Shown: positions 52,772-62,213, numbered from the stretch's first letter. The stretch: DNA of 64,000 bases from Flavobacteriales bacterium (GCA_020635815.1 JACJZB010000002.1:385053-449052), one strand, 5' to 3'. Notes: generated by a model not told the origin, from the letters alone. Numbers and translations are program-made.

Positions 52772-54262
52772 ATGAGTAACCCACTAAAAAAACTAGCTAG
52801 TCAAACTGCCGTTTACGGTCTTACAACCATCATAGGCAGGCTGATGACGTGGTTTTTGGTTCCAATTTACATTGGTGCAGCTAAATTTTCTACCGATCAA
52901 TATGGAATAATTACTGAAATGTATTCTTACGTTGCATTTTTAGTCGTTTTTTTAACTTACGGTATGGAAACTGCCTATTTCAGGTTTTCTACGCAAAAAG
53001 ATGAAGATAAACAGCAAGTTTATTCAACCATAGTTTACTCTTTATTAGCTACCTCTTTTATATTTATTGCAGGGGCTTTTTTGTTTAATCAATCAATAGC
53101 CGATTGGTTAAAATACCCCAACAATAAAGAATTTGTTACTTGGTTTGCTATTATTGTAGGACTTGATGCCGTTTCGTCAATTCCAATGGCAAGGCTTAGA
53201 GCTGAGAATAAAGCAACAAAATTTGTTATTGTAAATTTTGCTAACATCATTGTTTTTGTTGGGTTAAATTTATTTTTTCTAGCCTATTGTCGTCCAATGT
53301 ATGCAAGTGGAAAAACCAATTGGTTAATTGAAACGTTTTACAACCCCCACATTGGTGTAGGTTACGTTTTTATCTCAAACTTAATAGCTAGTGCCACAAA
53401 GTTTGCTCTTTTATTACCTGAAATGATTTATGTTAAATATGGCTTTGAGATAACACTACTAAAAAAAATGTTTATTTACGCCTTACCTCTTTTAATTTTT
53501 GGGTTAGCAGGAATAGTAAATGAAACGATTGACCGGATAATGCTAAAAAGAATGTTATTTGACATTTTAGGAGAAAAGGAAACACTTTCACAAATAGGTA
53601 TTTATGGTGCCTGTTATAAAGTTTCAATAATAATTACTTTGTTTATTCAAGCATTTCGGTATGCAGCAGAGCCCTTCTTTTTTGCTCAAGAAAAAGAAAA
53701 AAATGCCAAACAAACTTATTCTAAAGTAATGACTTACTTTGTAATTGTTTGTGCTACTATATTTTTAGGAGTAATGTTATTTATTGATACCGTTAAATAT
53801 TTCATTCCAAACGAAGCATTTTGGGAAGGTTTACATGTTGTGCCTATTTTAATGTTGGCAAACATTTGCCTTGGAATTTATTACAACCAATCCATTTGGT
53901 ATAAATTGAGTGGAAAAACAAAATATGGTGCCTATATTGGAATTTTTGGGGCATTAATTACTATTCTTTTAAACTTTGTGTGGATTCCTGTTTACGGCTA
54001 TGTTGGTTCCGCTTGGGCAACATTAATTTGTTATTTTTCAATGATGTTGTTGTCTTTTATTTTAAGCAGAAAGCATTACCCAATAAAATACGACTTGCCA
54101 AAAGTGTTTTTATATTTAGGAATGGCATTTGGTTTATATTTTTTAAGTACTTATATAGATTTATCAATAGGAATGCTAAAATATGCTGTTCATAGCCTTA
54201 TTTTGATTGGATTTGCTGTAGCAATTTACCTAATTGAAAGACCAAAAAAAGTGGTAATTTAG
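52772..54262 (+). CDS. Polysaccharide/lipid-linked oligosaccharide flippase (MATE-like, Wzx type)
   Basis: The 496-residue inner-membrane protein has about 13-14 membrane segments. The opening LASQTAVYGLTTIIGRLMTW, the later FIYALPLLIFGLAGIVNETI with DRIMLK, and LIPNEAFW-like sequence (KYFIPNEAFWEGLHVVPILM) fit the polysaccharide biosynthesis/flippase family that moves lipid-linked glycans across the membrane. No polymerase or glycosyltransferase gene is adjacent, so it may work on a glycan made elsewhere. It is on the same strand as dut and the nucleotidyltransferase gene downstream. Confidence 0.88.
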   Translation: MSNPLKKLASQTAVYGLTTIIGRLMTWFLVPIYIGAAKFSTDQYGIITEMYSYVAFLVVFLTYGMETAYFRFSTQKDEDKQQVYSTIVYSLLATSFIFIAGAFLFNQSIADWLKYPNNKEFVTWFAIIVGLDAVSSIPMARLRAENKATKFVIVNFANIIVFVGLNLFFLAYCRPMYASGKTNWLIETFYNPHIGVGYVFISNLIASATKFALLLPEMIYVKYGFEITLLKKMFIYALPLLIFGLAGIVNETIDRIMLKRMLFDILGEKETLSQIGIYGACYKVSIIITLFIQAFRYAAEPFFFAQEKEKNAKQTYSKVMTYFVIVCATIFLGVMLFIDTVKYFIPNEAFWEGLHVVPILMLANICLGIYYNQSIWYKLSGKTKYGAYIGIFGALITILLNFVWIPVYGYVGSAWATLICYFSMMLLSFILSRKHYPIKYDLPKVFLYLGMAFGLYFLSTYIDLSIGMLKYAVHSLILIGFAVAIYLIERPKKVVI

Positions 54263-54344
54263 CTTTCTTTAATTCAAGGTTCAAAGTTTGAGGTTAAGTA
54301 ACTTTAAACATCAAACTTTAAACTTTAAACTTTAAACAGAAGAT
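54263..54344. repeat. Degenerate ttcaa/tttaaac repeat spacer 2
   Basis: The spacer contains ttcaaggttcaaagtttgag followed by several tttaaac units (aactttaaac repeated three times) right up to the dut start. Same type as the spacers at 52688 and 59786. Confidence 0.7.
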
Positions 54345-54779
54345 ATGGAAATAAAAATTGTAAATAAATCGCAGCACCCATTACCTGCTTATGGAACAGA
54401 AGCTGCTGCAGGTGTTGATCTGAGAGCAAACATTACAGAATCGATTACGTTAAAACCTTTAGAAAGAGCCTTAGTAAAAACAGGGCTTTTTATAGAATTA
54501 CCAATTGGTTATGAGGCTCAAGTAAGACCTAGAAGTGGTTTAGCTTATAAAAATGGCGTTACCGTTTTAAACACGCCAGGAACTATTGATGCTGACTATC
54601 GAGGTGAAATAGGCGTAATTTTAGTTAATCTTTCTAATGAAAATTTTACGATAGAAAATGGAGAGAGAATAGCTCAACTAGTAATAGCAAAACATGAGCA
54701 AGCTGAATGGAAATTAGTGGAAGAACTTTCTGATACCGAAAGAGGTGCAGGAGGTTTTGGAAGCACAGGAAAAAAGTAA
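54345..54779 (+). CDS. dut: dUTP diphosphatase
   Basis: dUTPase turns dUTP into dUMP and keeps uracil out of DNA. The 144-residue trimeric type has all five motifs: AAAGVDLRANI, PRSGLAYKNGVTVLN, NTPGTIDADYRGEIGVIL, ENGERIAQLVI and the C-terminal ERGAGGFGSTG P-loop-like tail. Start and length are normal. Repeat-derived spacers flank the gene on both sides. Confidence 0.97.
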   Translation: MEIKIVNKSQHPLPAYGTEAAAGVDLRANITESITLKPLERALVKTGLFIELPIGYEAQVRPRSGLAYKNGVTVLNTPGTIDADYRGEIGVILVNLSNENFTIENGERIAQLVIAKHEQAEWKLVEELSDTERGAGGFGSTGKK

Positions 54780-54783
54780 AAAA

Positions 54784-54840
54784 GCTTCCCCAACCCTCCA
54801 AAAAAATCGGAGCAGGCTCTCCAAAGGAAGGGCTATTTTT
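54784..54840. repeat. Degenerate palindromic repeat downstream of dut
   Basis: A GC-richer patch (cttccccaaccctcc, ggagcaggctctcc, aaaggaagggctattttt) has partial stems such as ggag/ctcc and ends in a T run. It looks like a decayed dispersed repeat and may also act as a dut terminator. Confidence 0.45.
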
Positions 54841-54932
54841 CTTGAGTACTTTTGCGTAAGCATAACTACAAGATAAAAATAAGGAGGAAGTAAAAAATAT
54901 TTATAAATAAACATTCCCCTCTTGAGAGCAAT

Positions 54933-54956
54933 GTCATCCTGAGCTTGTCGAAGGAT
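54933..54956. repeat. Dispersed repeat fragment (cctgagcttgtcgaagg type)
   Basis: The sequence cctgagcttgtcgaagg matches from memory a short motif dispersed in many bacterial genomes, especially Bacteroidota. One copy here, just upstream of the nucleotidyltransferase gene. Confidence 0.55.
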
Positions 54957-54985
54957 AGGGTGTGTAAATTAGAAGAAGAGCAAAC

Positions 54986-55987
54986 ATGAAAATAATAGTA
55001 CCAATGGCAGGAAGAGGTTCACGTTTAAGACCTCATACATTAACAGTTCCTAAGCCTTTAGTTCCAGTTGCTGGAAAACCTATTGTTCAACGATTGGTTG
55101 AAGATATTACAAAGGTATGCGGTGAACCCGTTGACGAAATTGCATTTATAATAGGCGATTTTGGTGATCAAGTAGAAAAAGATTTAATTGCAGTTGCCGA
55201 AGGATTAGGAGCAAAAGGAAGTATTTATCATCAAGAAGAAGCTTTAGGAACTGCTCATGCTATTTTATGTGCAAAAGACAGTTTAAAAGGCAATGTTGTT
55301 GTTGCTTTTGCTGACACTTTATTTAGAGCAGACTTTACGCTAGACAGTAGTGCCGATGGAATAATTTGGGTAAATCAAATTGACGACCCAAGTGCGTTTG
55401 GAGTAGTAAAATTAAACCAAGAAAATGTAATTACTGATTTTGTAGAAAAACCAGTAGAATTTGTTTCTGATTTAGCGATAATAGGTATCTATTACTTTAA
55501 AGATGGTGCTTACTTAAAAGATGAGTTACAGTATTTAATTGATAATGATATTAAAGAAAAAGGAGAGTATCAATTAACCAACGCTTTAGAGAACATGAAG
55601 CAAAAAGGAACGAAGTTTGTTCCTGGAAAAGTGAACGAATGGTTAGATTGTGGAAATTATAAAGCAACGGTTTATACAAATCAGCGTGTTTTAGAGCATA
55701 TAAAAAATGAAAATATAATTGATGGGTCTCTTAAAAATGAAAAATCAAAAATAATAGAACCTTGCTTTATTGGTAAAAATGTTGTTTTGAAAAATGCAAC
55801 AGTTGGTCCTCATGTTTCTATTGGAGATAATTCAACAATTGAAAACTCAACAATATCTAATACAATTGTTCAAACAAATACAACAATAATTAATTCTACG
55901 TTAACTAATTCTATGATTGGAAATTTTGTAAAAATCAGTAATAATTCACAAGAATTAAGCATTGGCGATTACAACGAAATAAATTAA
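54986..55987 (+). CDS. Sugar-phosphate nucleotidyltransferase with C-terminal left-handed beta helix
   Basis: The 333-residue cytosolic enzyme starts with the nucleotide-binding signature MAGRGSRLRPHTLTVPKPLV and has EEALGTAHAILCAKD, VVVAFADTLFR, DFVEKPVEFV and NEWLDCGNYKATV. The last 80 residues are hexapeptide-like (IGKNVVLKNATVGPHVSIGD and so on), as in glucose-1-phosphate or mannose-1-phosphate nucleotidyltransferases. Which sugar and nucleotide are used cannot be told. A role in surface glycan precursor supply is likely. It is followed after 22 bases by the TPR lipoprotein gene. Confidence 0.9.
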   Translation: MKIIVPMAGRGSRLRPHTLTVPKPLVPVAGKPIVQRLVEDITKVCGEPVDEIAFIIGDFGDQVEKDLIAVAEGLGAKGSIYHQEEALGTAHAILCAKDSLKGNVVVAFADTLFRADFTLDSSADGIIWVNQIDDPSAFGVVKLNQENVITDFVEKPVEFVSDLAIIGIYYFKDGAYLKDELQYLIDNDIKEKGEYQLTNALENMKQKGTKFVPGKVNEWLDCGNYKATVYTNQRVLEHIKNENIIDGSLKNEKSKIIEPCFIGKNVVLKNATVGPHVSIGDNSTIENSTISNTIVQTNTTIINSTLTNSMIGNFVKISNNSQELSIGDYNEIN

Positions 55988-56009
55988 AAAAGCTTTTGCA
56001 ACTATTTAT

Positions 56010-57764
56010 ATGAAATTATTCTTCTACATAACTACAATTATTCTCCTGTCTTTTTTAGGATGTTCAGCTCCAAAAAATGTAGAAAATAATATTAAAGAGC
56101 CTAAAAAGTCGAAAAGTAAAAACCTTTCTGACCTTTCTGAAAAAGAAAAAATGAATTATGATTTTATGTTTCATAATGCAAACAAAGAAAGAATATTAGG
56201 GAACTATCAGATAGCTGCTGGTTTGTTTACTCAATGCATCCAATTGGCACCTAGCGAACCTGCTGCATATTATGAAGTAGCTAAGATTTTTGATCATGCA
56301 GATCAGAAACAGTTAGCATTAGAAAATGCTCGGAAATCAGTTGAATTGGATGGTGATAATTATTGGTATCGTTATTTCTATGCCTATTCTTTACAAAAAA
56401 GTGGAGATACTGAAAATGCTATAAAACAATACGAAAAGCTGATAGAACTTAATCCTGAAAATGTTGAATTATATTATGATTTAGCTGGCATGCAGCTCTA
56501 CACTAGTCAATATCCAGAAGCTATAAAAAGCTACAATAAGTTAGAAGAAAAAATAGGTGTTTCAGAAGAAATCTCATTACAAAAACAAAAGGTTTATATA
56601 AAATTAAATGATATTGATAAAGCCGCTGCAGAAGTTCAAAAATTAATTAACAAATACCCCGATGATACTAAATATCAAGGATATTTAGCAGATTTATATT
56701 TGGCAAACAACTTAAATGAAAAAGCATTTAAAATCTATCAACAAATTCTAGAAAAAGATTCAACCGATAGTTTTTCACATTTGGGATTATATGATTATTA
56801 TCGAAACATAGGCGATAAAGAAAAAGCATATAAAGAAATTAAATATGTTTTTGAAAATGAAGATTTTGATATTGATTCGAAAATGCAAATTTTACTTTCT
56901 TATTATGCATTTACAGAAAATGATTCAGAACTTAAAAAAGAAGCATTTGAATTGAGTAAAGTTTTAATAAAAACACATCCTACCGAAGCAAAAGCATTTA
57001 CTATTTATGGCGATTTTTTGTACCGTGAAAAGAAAATAGAAAGTGCAAAAGAAAATTATTTAAAAGCAATAGAATTAGATAGCTCAAAATTTGCTATCTG
57101 GAGTCAAGTTTTATTAATTGATGCCGAATTACAGAATTATGACGACCTCTTAATTCATAGTAAATCTGCAATTGATTTATTTCCCAATCAGCCGATGTTT
57201 TACTTTTTTTATGGTGTGGCAAACATGCAAAAGAAAAACTACCAAGAAGCAGCAGACTATTTTGTATTAGGCAAAGATTTTGTAATCGATAATCCTCCTT
57301 TATTGGCTCAGTTTTATGCAAATTTAGGCGATAGCTATAACCAATTAAAACAATACAAAGAATCCGATAATTCGTATGAAAAAGCTTTAGAAATAGAACC
57401 TCGTAATATTTTTGTACTAAACAATTATGGTTACTATTTATCATTAAGAGAAGAAAATTTGGAGCGAGCAGAGCAGTTATCAGCTTTAGCAAATGAAATA
57501 GAACCAAACCAACCTAACTACGAAGATACTTATGCTTGGATTTTATATAAACAAGGAAAATATGTTGCTGCTAAAGAATGGTTAGAAAAAGCAATAGCCA
57601 ATGGAGGAGATAAAAATGCCGTTATTCTTGAGCACCTTGGAGATGTACACGCCAAATTAAATAATATTGATAAAGCCTTAGAGTTGTGGAACGCTGCTAA
57701 ACTGTTAGGAGAAGGAACCGATTTATTGGATAAAAAAATTGAAGATAAAAAGCTGTATGAATAA
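56010..57764 (+). CDS. Tetratricopeptide repeat lipoprotein
   Basis: The 584-residue product has a lipobox (IILLSFLGCSAP, lipidated at C18), then a short linker and at least ten TPR-like helical pairs (for example AAYYEVAKIFDHADQKQLAL, YYDLAGMQLYTSQYPEAI, FYANLGDSYNQLKQYKESDN, YGYYLSLREENLERAEQLSA). It probably serves as an envelope scaffold. It is the first of a tightly packed set with the DUF4292 lipoprotein (8-base overlap) and the EnvC-like protein, an order I recall from other Flavobacteriia, which suggests a shared envelope role. Confidence 0.88.
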   Translation: MKLFFYITTIILLSFLGCSAPKNVENNIKEPKKSKSKNLSDLSEKEKMNYDFMFHNANKERILGNYQIAAGLFTQCIQLAPSEPAAYYEVAKIFDHADQKQLALENARKSVELDGDNYWYRYFYAYSLQKSGDTENAIKQYEKLIELNPENVELYYDLAGMQLYTSQYPEAIKSYNKLEEKIGVSEEISLQKQKVYIKLNDIDKAAAEVQKLINKYPDDTKYQGYLADLYLANNLNEKAFKIYQQILEKDSTDSFSHLGLYDYYRNIGDKEKAYKEIKYVFENEDFDIDSKMQILLSYYAFTENDSELKKEAFELSKVLIKTHPTEAKAFTIYGDFLYREKKIESAKENYLKAIELDSSKFAIWSQVLLIDAELQNYDDLLIHSKSAIDLFPNQPMFYFFYGVANMQKKNYQEAADYFVLGKDFVIDNPPLLAQFYANLGDSYNQLKQYKESDNSYEKALEIEPRNIFVLNNYGYYLSLREENLERAEQLSALANEIEPNQPNYEDTYAWILYKQGKYVAAKEWLEKAIANGGDKNAVILEHLGDVHAKLNNIDKALELWNAAKLLGEGTDLLDKKIEDKKLYE

Positions 57765-58575
57765 GCTGTTGCTGATTAAATATTTATTTCTGTTTTTACT
57801 GCTTACCAGTTATGGGTGTAAACAAAAAGAAGAAATATCAAAAGTTAAGATAGAGCATTACCCAACAAGAGAATTAATTGACTCTTTAAGTAAAAATGAG
57901 TTCCATTTTAACTCACTTTCTGCAAAAGCTGAGATAGAATTTATAGATGAAAAGTCAACCTCTTTTAAAGCACACCTTCGCATTCAAAAAGACAGTATAA
58001 TTTGGATTTCAATTACACCTGTTTTAGGTATAGAAATAGCAAGAGTAATGATTACTCAGGATTCTGTTATGTTAATGAATAGAGTTAAATCAGAATATTT
58101 TAAGGGAGATTTTGCCTATATCAATAAAATGTTTAATGTAGAGTTTGATTATGAAATGCTTCAATCGTTATTGATAGGAAATAGTTTGGAATTTGAGCAA
58201 AATGAAAAATTGAGGACTGCAATAGACCGGAAAACTGACCGTTATTTTATTGGAACAGAGAAAAAAAGGAAAGTAAAAAAGGATATAAGAAAGGATAAGG
58301 AAAAAATTAAAGAACAATCACAGGCTATATGGCTAGCCCCAAAAACCTTTAAAATTGTTGAGCTTTTAGTTGTTGACCCCAATAAAGATCAATCGCTGAA
58401 CGCTATTTTTTCTGAACATTCAATGCTAAATAATCAGTTATTTCCTCATAAATTAGCATTTAATATTCAATCTAAGAAAGAGCTGAAGATTAATGTTGAT
58501 TATAGCAAAATAACCCTAGATAAAGAACAGAATTATTCTTTTAAAATACCATCTAAGTATGAGCAAATTCAATAA
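57757..58575 (+). CDS. DUF4292 lipoprotein
   Basis: Start taken at the ATG at 57757 (272 residues), overlapping the previous gene by 8 bases; the N terminus is then a lipoprotein signal (LFLLLTSYGCKQ, lipidated at C21). The body (FNSLSAKAEIEFIDEKSTSF, FKAHLRIQKDSIIWISITPV, LGIEIARVMITQDSVMLMNR) fits the DUF4292 family of Bacteroidota, whose predicted fold is like LolA/LolB lipoprotein carriers; that likeness is from memory. It may handle lipids or lipoproteins in the periplasm. A Lys-rich insertion lies near residues 168-185. The end overlaps the next gene by 17 bases. Confidence 0.85.
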   Translation: MNKLLLIKYLFLFLLLTSYGCKQKEEISKVKIEHYPTRELIDSLSKNEFHFNSLSAKAEIEFIDEKSTSFKAHLRIQKDSIIWISITPVLGIEIARVMITQDSVMLMNRVKSEYFKGDFAYINKMFNVEFDYEMLQSLLIGNSLEFEQNEKLRTAIDRKTDRYFIGTEKKRKVKKDIRKDKEKIKEQSQAIWLAPKTFKIVELLVVDPNKDQSLNAIFSEHSMLNNQLFPHKLAFNIQSKKELKINVDYSKITLDKEQNYSFKIPSKYEQIQ

Positions 58576-59785
58576 AAGGGTAATACAATTTTTTGCGGCA
58601 ATTTGCTTATTATTAAGCAACAATGCTTCTGCTCAATCTAAAAACGATTTAGAGGCAAAAAAGAAACTGCTTCAGGAAGAGATTTCATTAACCAACAAAA
58701 TGTTAAGTGAAACTCGAAAAAACAAAGAACTTTCTTTGGACGAGCTCTTGAAGTTAAAAAGTAAAATCAATGCTCGAACAGGATTAATTTCAGCATTAAG
58801 CTCTGAGCTTAAAATGTATAACAATGAAATAAATAAAAATACAGAGGAAATAGCGTCTTTACAAAATGAGTTGACAAAACTGAAAGAAGAGTACGCTAAA
58901 ATGATTTATTACGCATACGTGCATAAAGGTTCTTTTGATAAAATCATGTTTGTATTTGCTTCAAATAGTTTTAATCAAGCTTATAAACGATTAAAATATA
59001 TTCAACAATATTCTACATACAGAAAGAACCAAGCACAAAACATAGTGAAAACACAAGAAGAACTAAAGCAAAAAATAAAAGAACTTGACCAAGCAAAACA
59101 AGAAAAAGGAGCCTTAATATCTTTAGAAGAACAAGAAAAACAAAAATTAGCTATAGAGCAAGTAGAGAGAGAGGGGGCAGTAAAGCAATTACAAGGAAAA
59201 GAACAAGAGTTAAAACAAGACTTATCTAAAAAACAAGCGGCAGCACAAAAATTACAAAAAGCCATTCAAAAAATTATTGAAGATGAAATAAGAAAAGCAC
59301 GAGAGGCAGCTAAAAAAGCAGGAAATACTTCTAAAGGATTCCCGATGACACCAGAAGCTTTAAAACTTTCAAATTCGTTTGCCACAAATAAAGGTAAACT
59401 GCCATGGCCTGTGTTAGAAGGGGTTATTACTGACCGATTTGGACAACACCCTCACCCTGTTTTAAGTGGAATTGTGATTAACAATAATGGAATTGATATC
59501 AGCACAACAAAAGGTGCTTTAGCGAGAGCTATTTTTGATGGAGAAGTAAGTTCTGTTGCAATAATTCCTGGCGAAGGTAAAGTGGTAATGATAAGACATG
59601 GAGAGTATTTGAGCGTTTATTCATACATGACAGAAGTGTATGTTAATAAGGGCGATAAGGTAACAACCAAACAGCATTTGGGTGTTTTAGTTAATGAAGC
59701 AGGAGCATCAAAAACAGATGTACACCTAGAAATATGGAAAGGAATGACCAAACTTAATCCTGAATATTGGATTTACCGGAAGTAG
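58559..59785 (+). CDS. EnvC-like peptidase M23 family protein with degenerate LytM domain
   Basis: The 408-residue product has a signal peptide (ending NASAQ), a long coiled coil (about residues 22-255) and a C-terminal LytM/M23 domain (about 285-408). The catalytic metal ligands seem lost: the HxxxD motif reads NNNGIDIST (Asn for the first His), the usual YAHL His is Tyr (YSYM) and the first His of the HxH pair is Asp (TDVHLEIW). This is the pattern of EnvC, which does not cut peptidoglycan itself but activates amidases at the septum. It overlaps the DUF4292 gene by 17 bases and closes that operon. Confidence 0.9.
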   Translation: MSKFNKRVIQFFAAICLLLSNNASAQSKNDLEAKKKLLQEEISLTNKMLSETRKNKELSLDELLKLKSKINARTGLISALSSELKMYNNEINKNTEEIASLQNELTKLKEEYAKMIYYAYVHKGSFDKIMFVFASNSFNQAYKRLKYIQQYSTYRKNQAQNIVKTQEELKQKIKELDQAKQEKGALISLEEQEKQKLAIEQVEREGAVKQLQGKEQELKQDLSKKQAAAQKLQKAIQKIIEDEIRKAREAAKKAGNTSKGFPMTPEALKLSNSFATNKGKLPWPVLEGVITDRFGQHPHPVLSGIVINNNGIDISTTKGALARAIFDGEVSSVAIIPGEGKVVMIRHGEYLSVYSYMTEVYVNKGDKVTTKQHLGVLVNEAGASKTDVHLEIWKGMTKLNPEYWIYRK

Positions 59786-59848
59786 TTCCGAGTTGAATGT
59801 TTCAAGTTTAAGGTAATAGCTTTAAACTCGAAACTTTAAACCTAAAAT
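59786..59848. repeat. Degenerate ttcaa/tttaaac repeat spacer 3
   Basis: The 63-base spacer contains gttgaatgtttcaagttta and tttaaactcgaaactttaaa, the same word family as the spacers before the flippase and dut genes. Confidence 0.65.
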
Positions 59849-60820
59849 ATGAAACTTATAACTTCTGCTAAAATACCTAAATCTGACTTTAAAATCACTT
59901 ATAAAAATGAGGTGCTTTTAATGGGCTCGTGCTTCTCTCAAAACATTAGCAAAAAACTTGAAGAAACTAAATTTAAAGTTGCCGCAAATTCGTTTGGAAC
60001 AATATACAATCCTATTTCTATTGCCGATAATCTTAATCGTTTAGTTTCCGAAAAGCTTTATACAAGTGATGATATTTACAATTATAAAAACGAGAAATTA
60101 GTCAATTTTTCAAATCAAAATAGTTGTCCTAATATTAATGAAGAAAAATTTTTGAGTTTAGAAAATGAGCAACTTAGCGCTGATTTTTTTTCGTTAAAAC
60201 AATCAGACACCATTATTTTAACCTTTGGTACAGCTTGGGTTTACGAATGGCAAGAAACAGGTCAGATTGTTGCAAATTGCCATAAAATACCAAATGTAAA
60301 TTTTACCAAACACTTATTAAGTGTTGAAGAAATTGTTGAAACTTACTCGTCAATTCTAAACAAATTAGGAGATAAAAATATTGTTTTTACCGTTAGTCCA
60401 GTAAGGCATAGCAAAAATGGATTACATGAAAACAATTTGAGCAAATCAACCTTACATTTAGCAATACATGAATTAGTAAAAAAGTTTAAAAATTGTAGTT
60501 ACTTTCCTGCCTACGAAATTGTAATTGACGAACTAAGAGATTATCGCTTTTACAAAGAAGATATGGTACATCCAACTGACCAAGCAATAAATTACGTGTG
60601 GAAAAAATTTAGTGACACTTATTTTAGTGAAGAGACTAATCAGTTGAAAGAAGAAATAATAAAGATTAATAATGCTGCTAGTCACAAACCATTTAACTAT
60701 GAGAGCATTGAGCATCAGCAGTTTATAAAAAAACAATTAGAGGTAATAAATCAGCTAAAGAGTAAAAACCCTTTTTTAAGTTTTGAGAAAGAAATTAAAC
60801 AGTTAAATCAACTTAAATAA
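59849..60820 (+). CDS. GSCFA family protein
   Basis: The 323-residue protein carries the name-giving motif VLLMGSCFSQNISKKLE, then ANSFGTIYNPISIADNLNRL, LTFGTAWVYE, FTVSPVRHSKNGLHENNLSK and DMVHPTDQAINYVWKKF. This looks like an SGNH/GDSL-type hydrolase fold with the Ser-Asn-His set (SCFS, N, HPTD). The biological substrate is unknown. No signal peptide is visible, so it is probably cytosolic. It precedes rseP by 58 bases. Confidence 0.9.
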   Translation: MKLITSAKIPKSDFKITYKNEVLLMGSCFSQNISKKLEETKFKVAANSFGTIYNPISIADNLNRLVSEKLYTSDDIYNYKNEKLVNFSNQNSCPNINEEKFLSLENEQLSADFFSLKQSDTIILTFGTAWVYEWQETGQIVANCHKIPNVNFTKHLLSVEEIVETYSSILNKLGDKNIVFTVSPVRHSKNGLHENNLSKSTLHLAIHELVKKFKNCSYFPAYEIVIDELRDYRFYKEDMVHPTDQAINYVWKKFSDTYFSEETNQLKEEIIKINNAASHKPFNYESIEHQQFIKKQLEVINQLKSKNPFLSFEKEIKQLNQLK

Positions 60821-60878
60821 AGAAATAGTATTACAACTAAGGAAATAGTAATTTCGCTATTCAAAATAAAACAAAAGA

Positions 60879-62213
60879 ATGGATTACGTTATACAAGCAG
60901 TACAATTTTTATTAGGGATTTCAATACTTGTAATACTTCATGAATTTGGACATTTTATTGCTGCTAAAGCATTTAAAACAAGGGTAGAAGCATTTTATTT
61001 ATTTTTTAATCCTTGGTTTTCATTAGTTAAAAAGAAAATTGGAGATACCGAATATGGAATTGGGTGGTTACCTCTTGGAGGATATGTGAAAATATCTGGT
61101 ATGATTGATGAAAGCATGGATAAGGAACAAATGGAGAAACCTGCCGAACCATGGGAGTTTCGTTCGAAACCAACTTGGCAACGTTTAATTATTATGCTAG
61201 GTGGAGTAATTGTAAATGTTATTGTTGCTTTCTTTATTTATGCGATGGTTTTATTTACTTGGGGAGAAACCTACATCCCTGCTCAAAATGCTACTTATGG
61301 TGTTTATTGCGATTCTGTAGCACAAAGCATAGGCTTTGTAAATGGCGATAAAATTGTAGCATTGGATGGCAAACCAATTGACAGCGAAACAACTTATGGA
61401 CAGATTACGGTTCAACTATTATTAGACGATATTAAGGAAGTGACTGTTGACAGAGGTGGTAGTAGAGAAACAGTTTTAATTCCAGCAGACTTTGCAGAAA
61501 CAGTAATAAGCAATAAGGTAACAAAGGGTTTATTTGTTGAAGAATGTCCTTTTATAGTTGATTCTGTTTCACAAGATTTACCAGCTTTTGAAGCTGGTAT
61601 TTTGAAAGGCGATGAAGTTGTTGCAATAAATGGAAACAAGATTTCAGGATTGGTTAACTCTTTAGAATACATGGGATCAGAAAAAAATGGAGAACTTACA
61701 CTTACATTACTTAGAAACGGGTCAGAAATTGAGATTAATGTAACCCCAAATGAGGATGGCCAAATTGGAGTTTTAAGAAAAACACCATTAGACTACCTAA
61801 CAATTGCTACCAAAGAATATGGATTTTTTGAATCTATACCAGCAGGATTTTATAAAACAGGTAATGTTTTAAAAAGATACATCGACCAATTTAAACTAAT
61901 TTTCTCTAAAGCTGGGGTAAAACAATTAGGAGGGTTTGGATCTATTAGTAAGCTTTATGGTGCTACTTGGGACTGGCAAAACTTTTGGGAAAAAACAGCC
62001 TTAATTTCAGTAATGCTTGCTGTAATGAACTTGTTGCCAATTCCAGCATTAGATGGTGGACACGTAATGTTTTTAAGTTACGAAATGATTACAGGAAGAA
62101 AACCTCATGAAAAAGTGATGGAATATGCTCAAATAGCAGGAATGATGCTTTTATTGGCATTTATGTTGTATGCTAATGGTATGGATGTTGTAAGAGCGTG
62201 GTTTAGTAATTAA
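60879..62213 (+). CDS. rseP: RseP-type site-2 zinc metalloprotease
   Basis: RseP cuts membrane-embedded substrates such as anti-sigma factors and signal-peptide remnants. The 444-residue protein has four expected membrane segments, the zinc motif H21-E22-FG-H25 in the first, WLPLGGYVKISGM, two PDZ-like parts (residues about 130-200 and 215-290, for example FVNGDKIVALDGKPID and LKGDEVVAINGNKI), and the third ligand in LLPIPALDGGHVMF. Length and architecture match the family. Confidence 0.95.
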   Translation: MDYVIQAVQFLLGISILVILHEFGHFIAAKAFKTRVEAFYLFFNPWFSLVKKKIGDTEYGIGWLPLGGYVKISGMIDESMDKEQMEKPAEPWEFRSKPTWQRLIIMLGGVIVNVIVAFFIYAMVLFTWGETYIPAQNATYGVYCDSVAQSIGFVNGDKIVALDGKPIDSETTYGQITVQLLLDDIKEVTVDRGGSRETVLIPADFAETVISNKVTKGLFVEECPFIVDSVSQDLPAFEAGILKGDEVVAINGNKISGLVNSLEYMGSEKNGELTLTLLRNGSEIEINVTPNEDGQIGVLRKTPLDYLTIATKEYGFFESIPAGFYKTGNVLKRYIDQFKLIFSKAGVKQLGGFGSISKLYGATWDWQNFWEKTALISVMLAVMNLLPIPALDGGHVMFLSYEMITGRKPHEKVMEYAQIAGMMLLLAFMLYANGMDVVRAWFSN

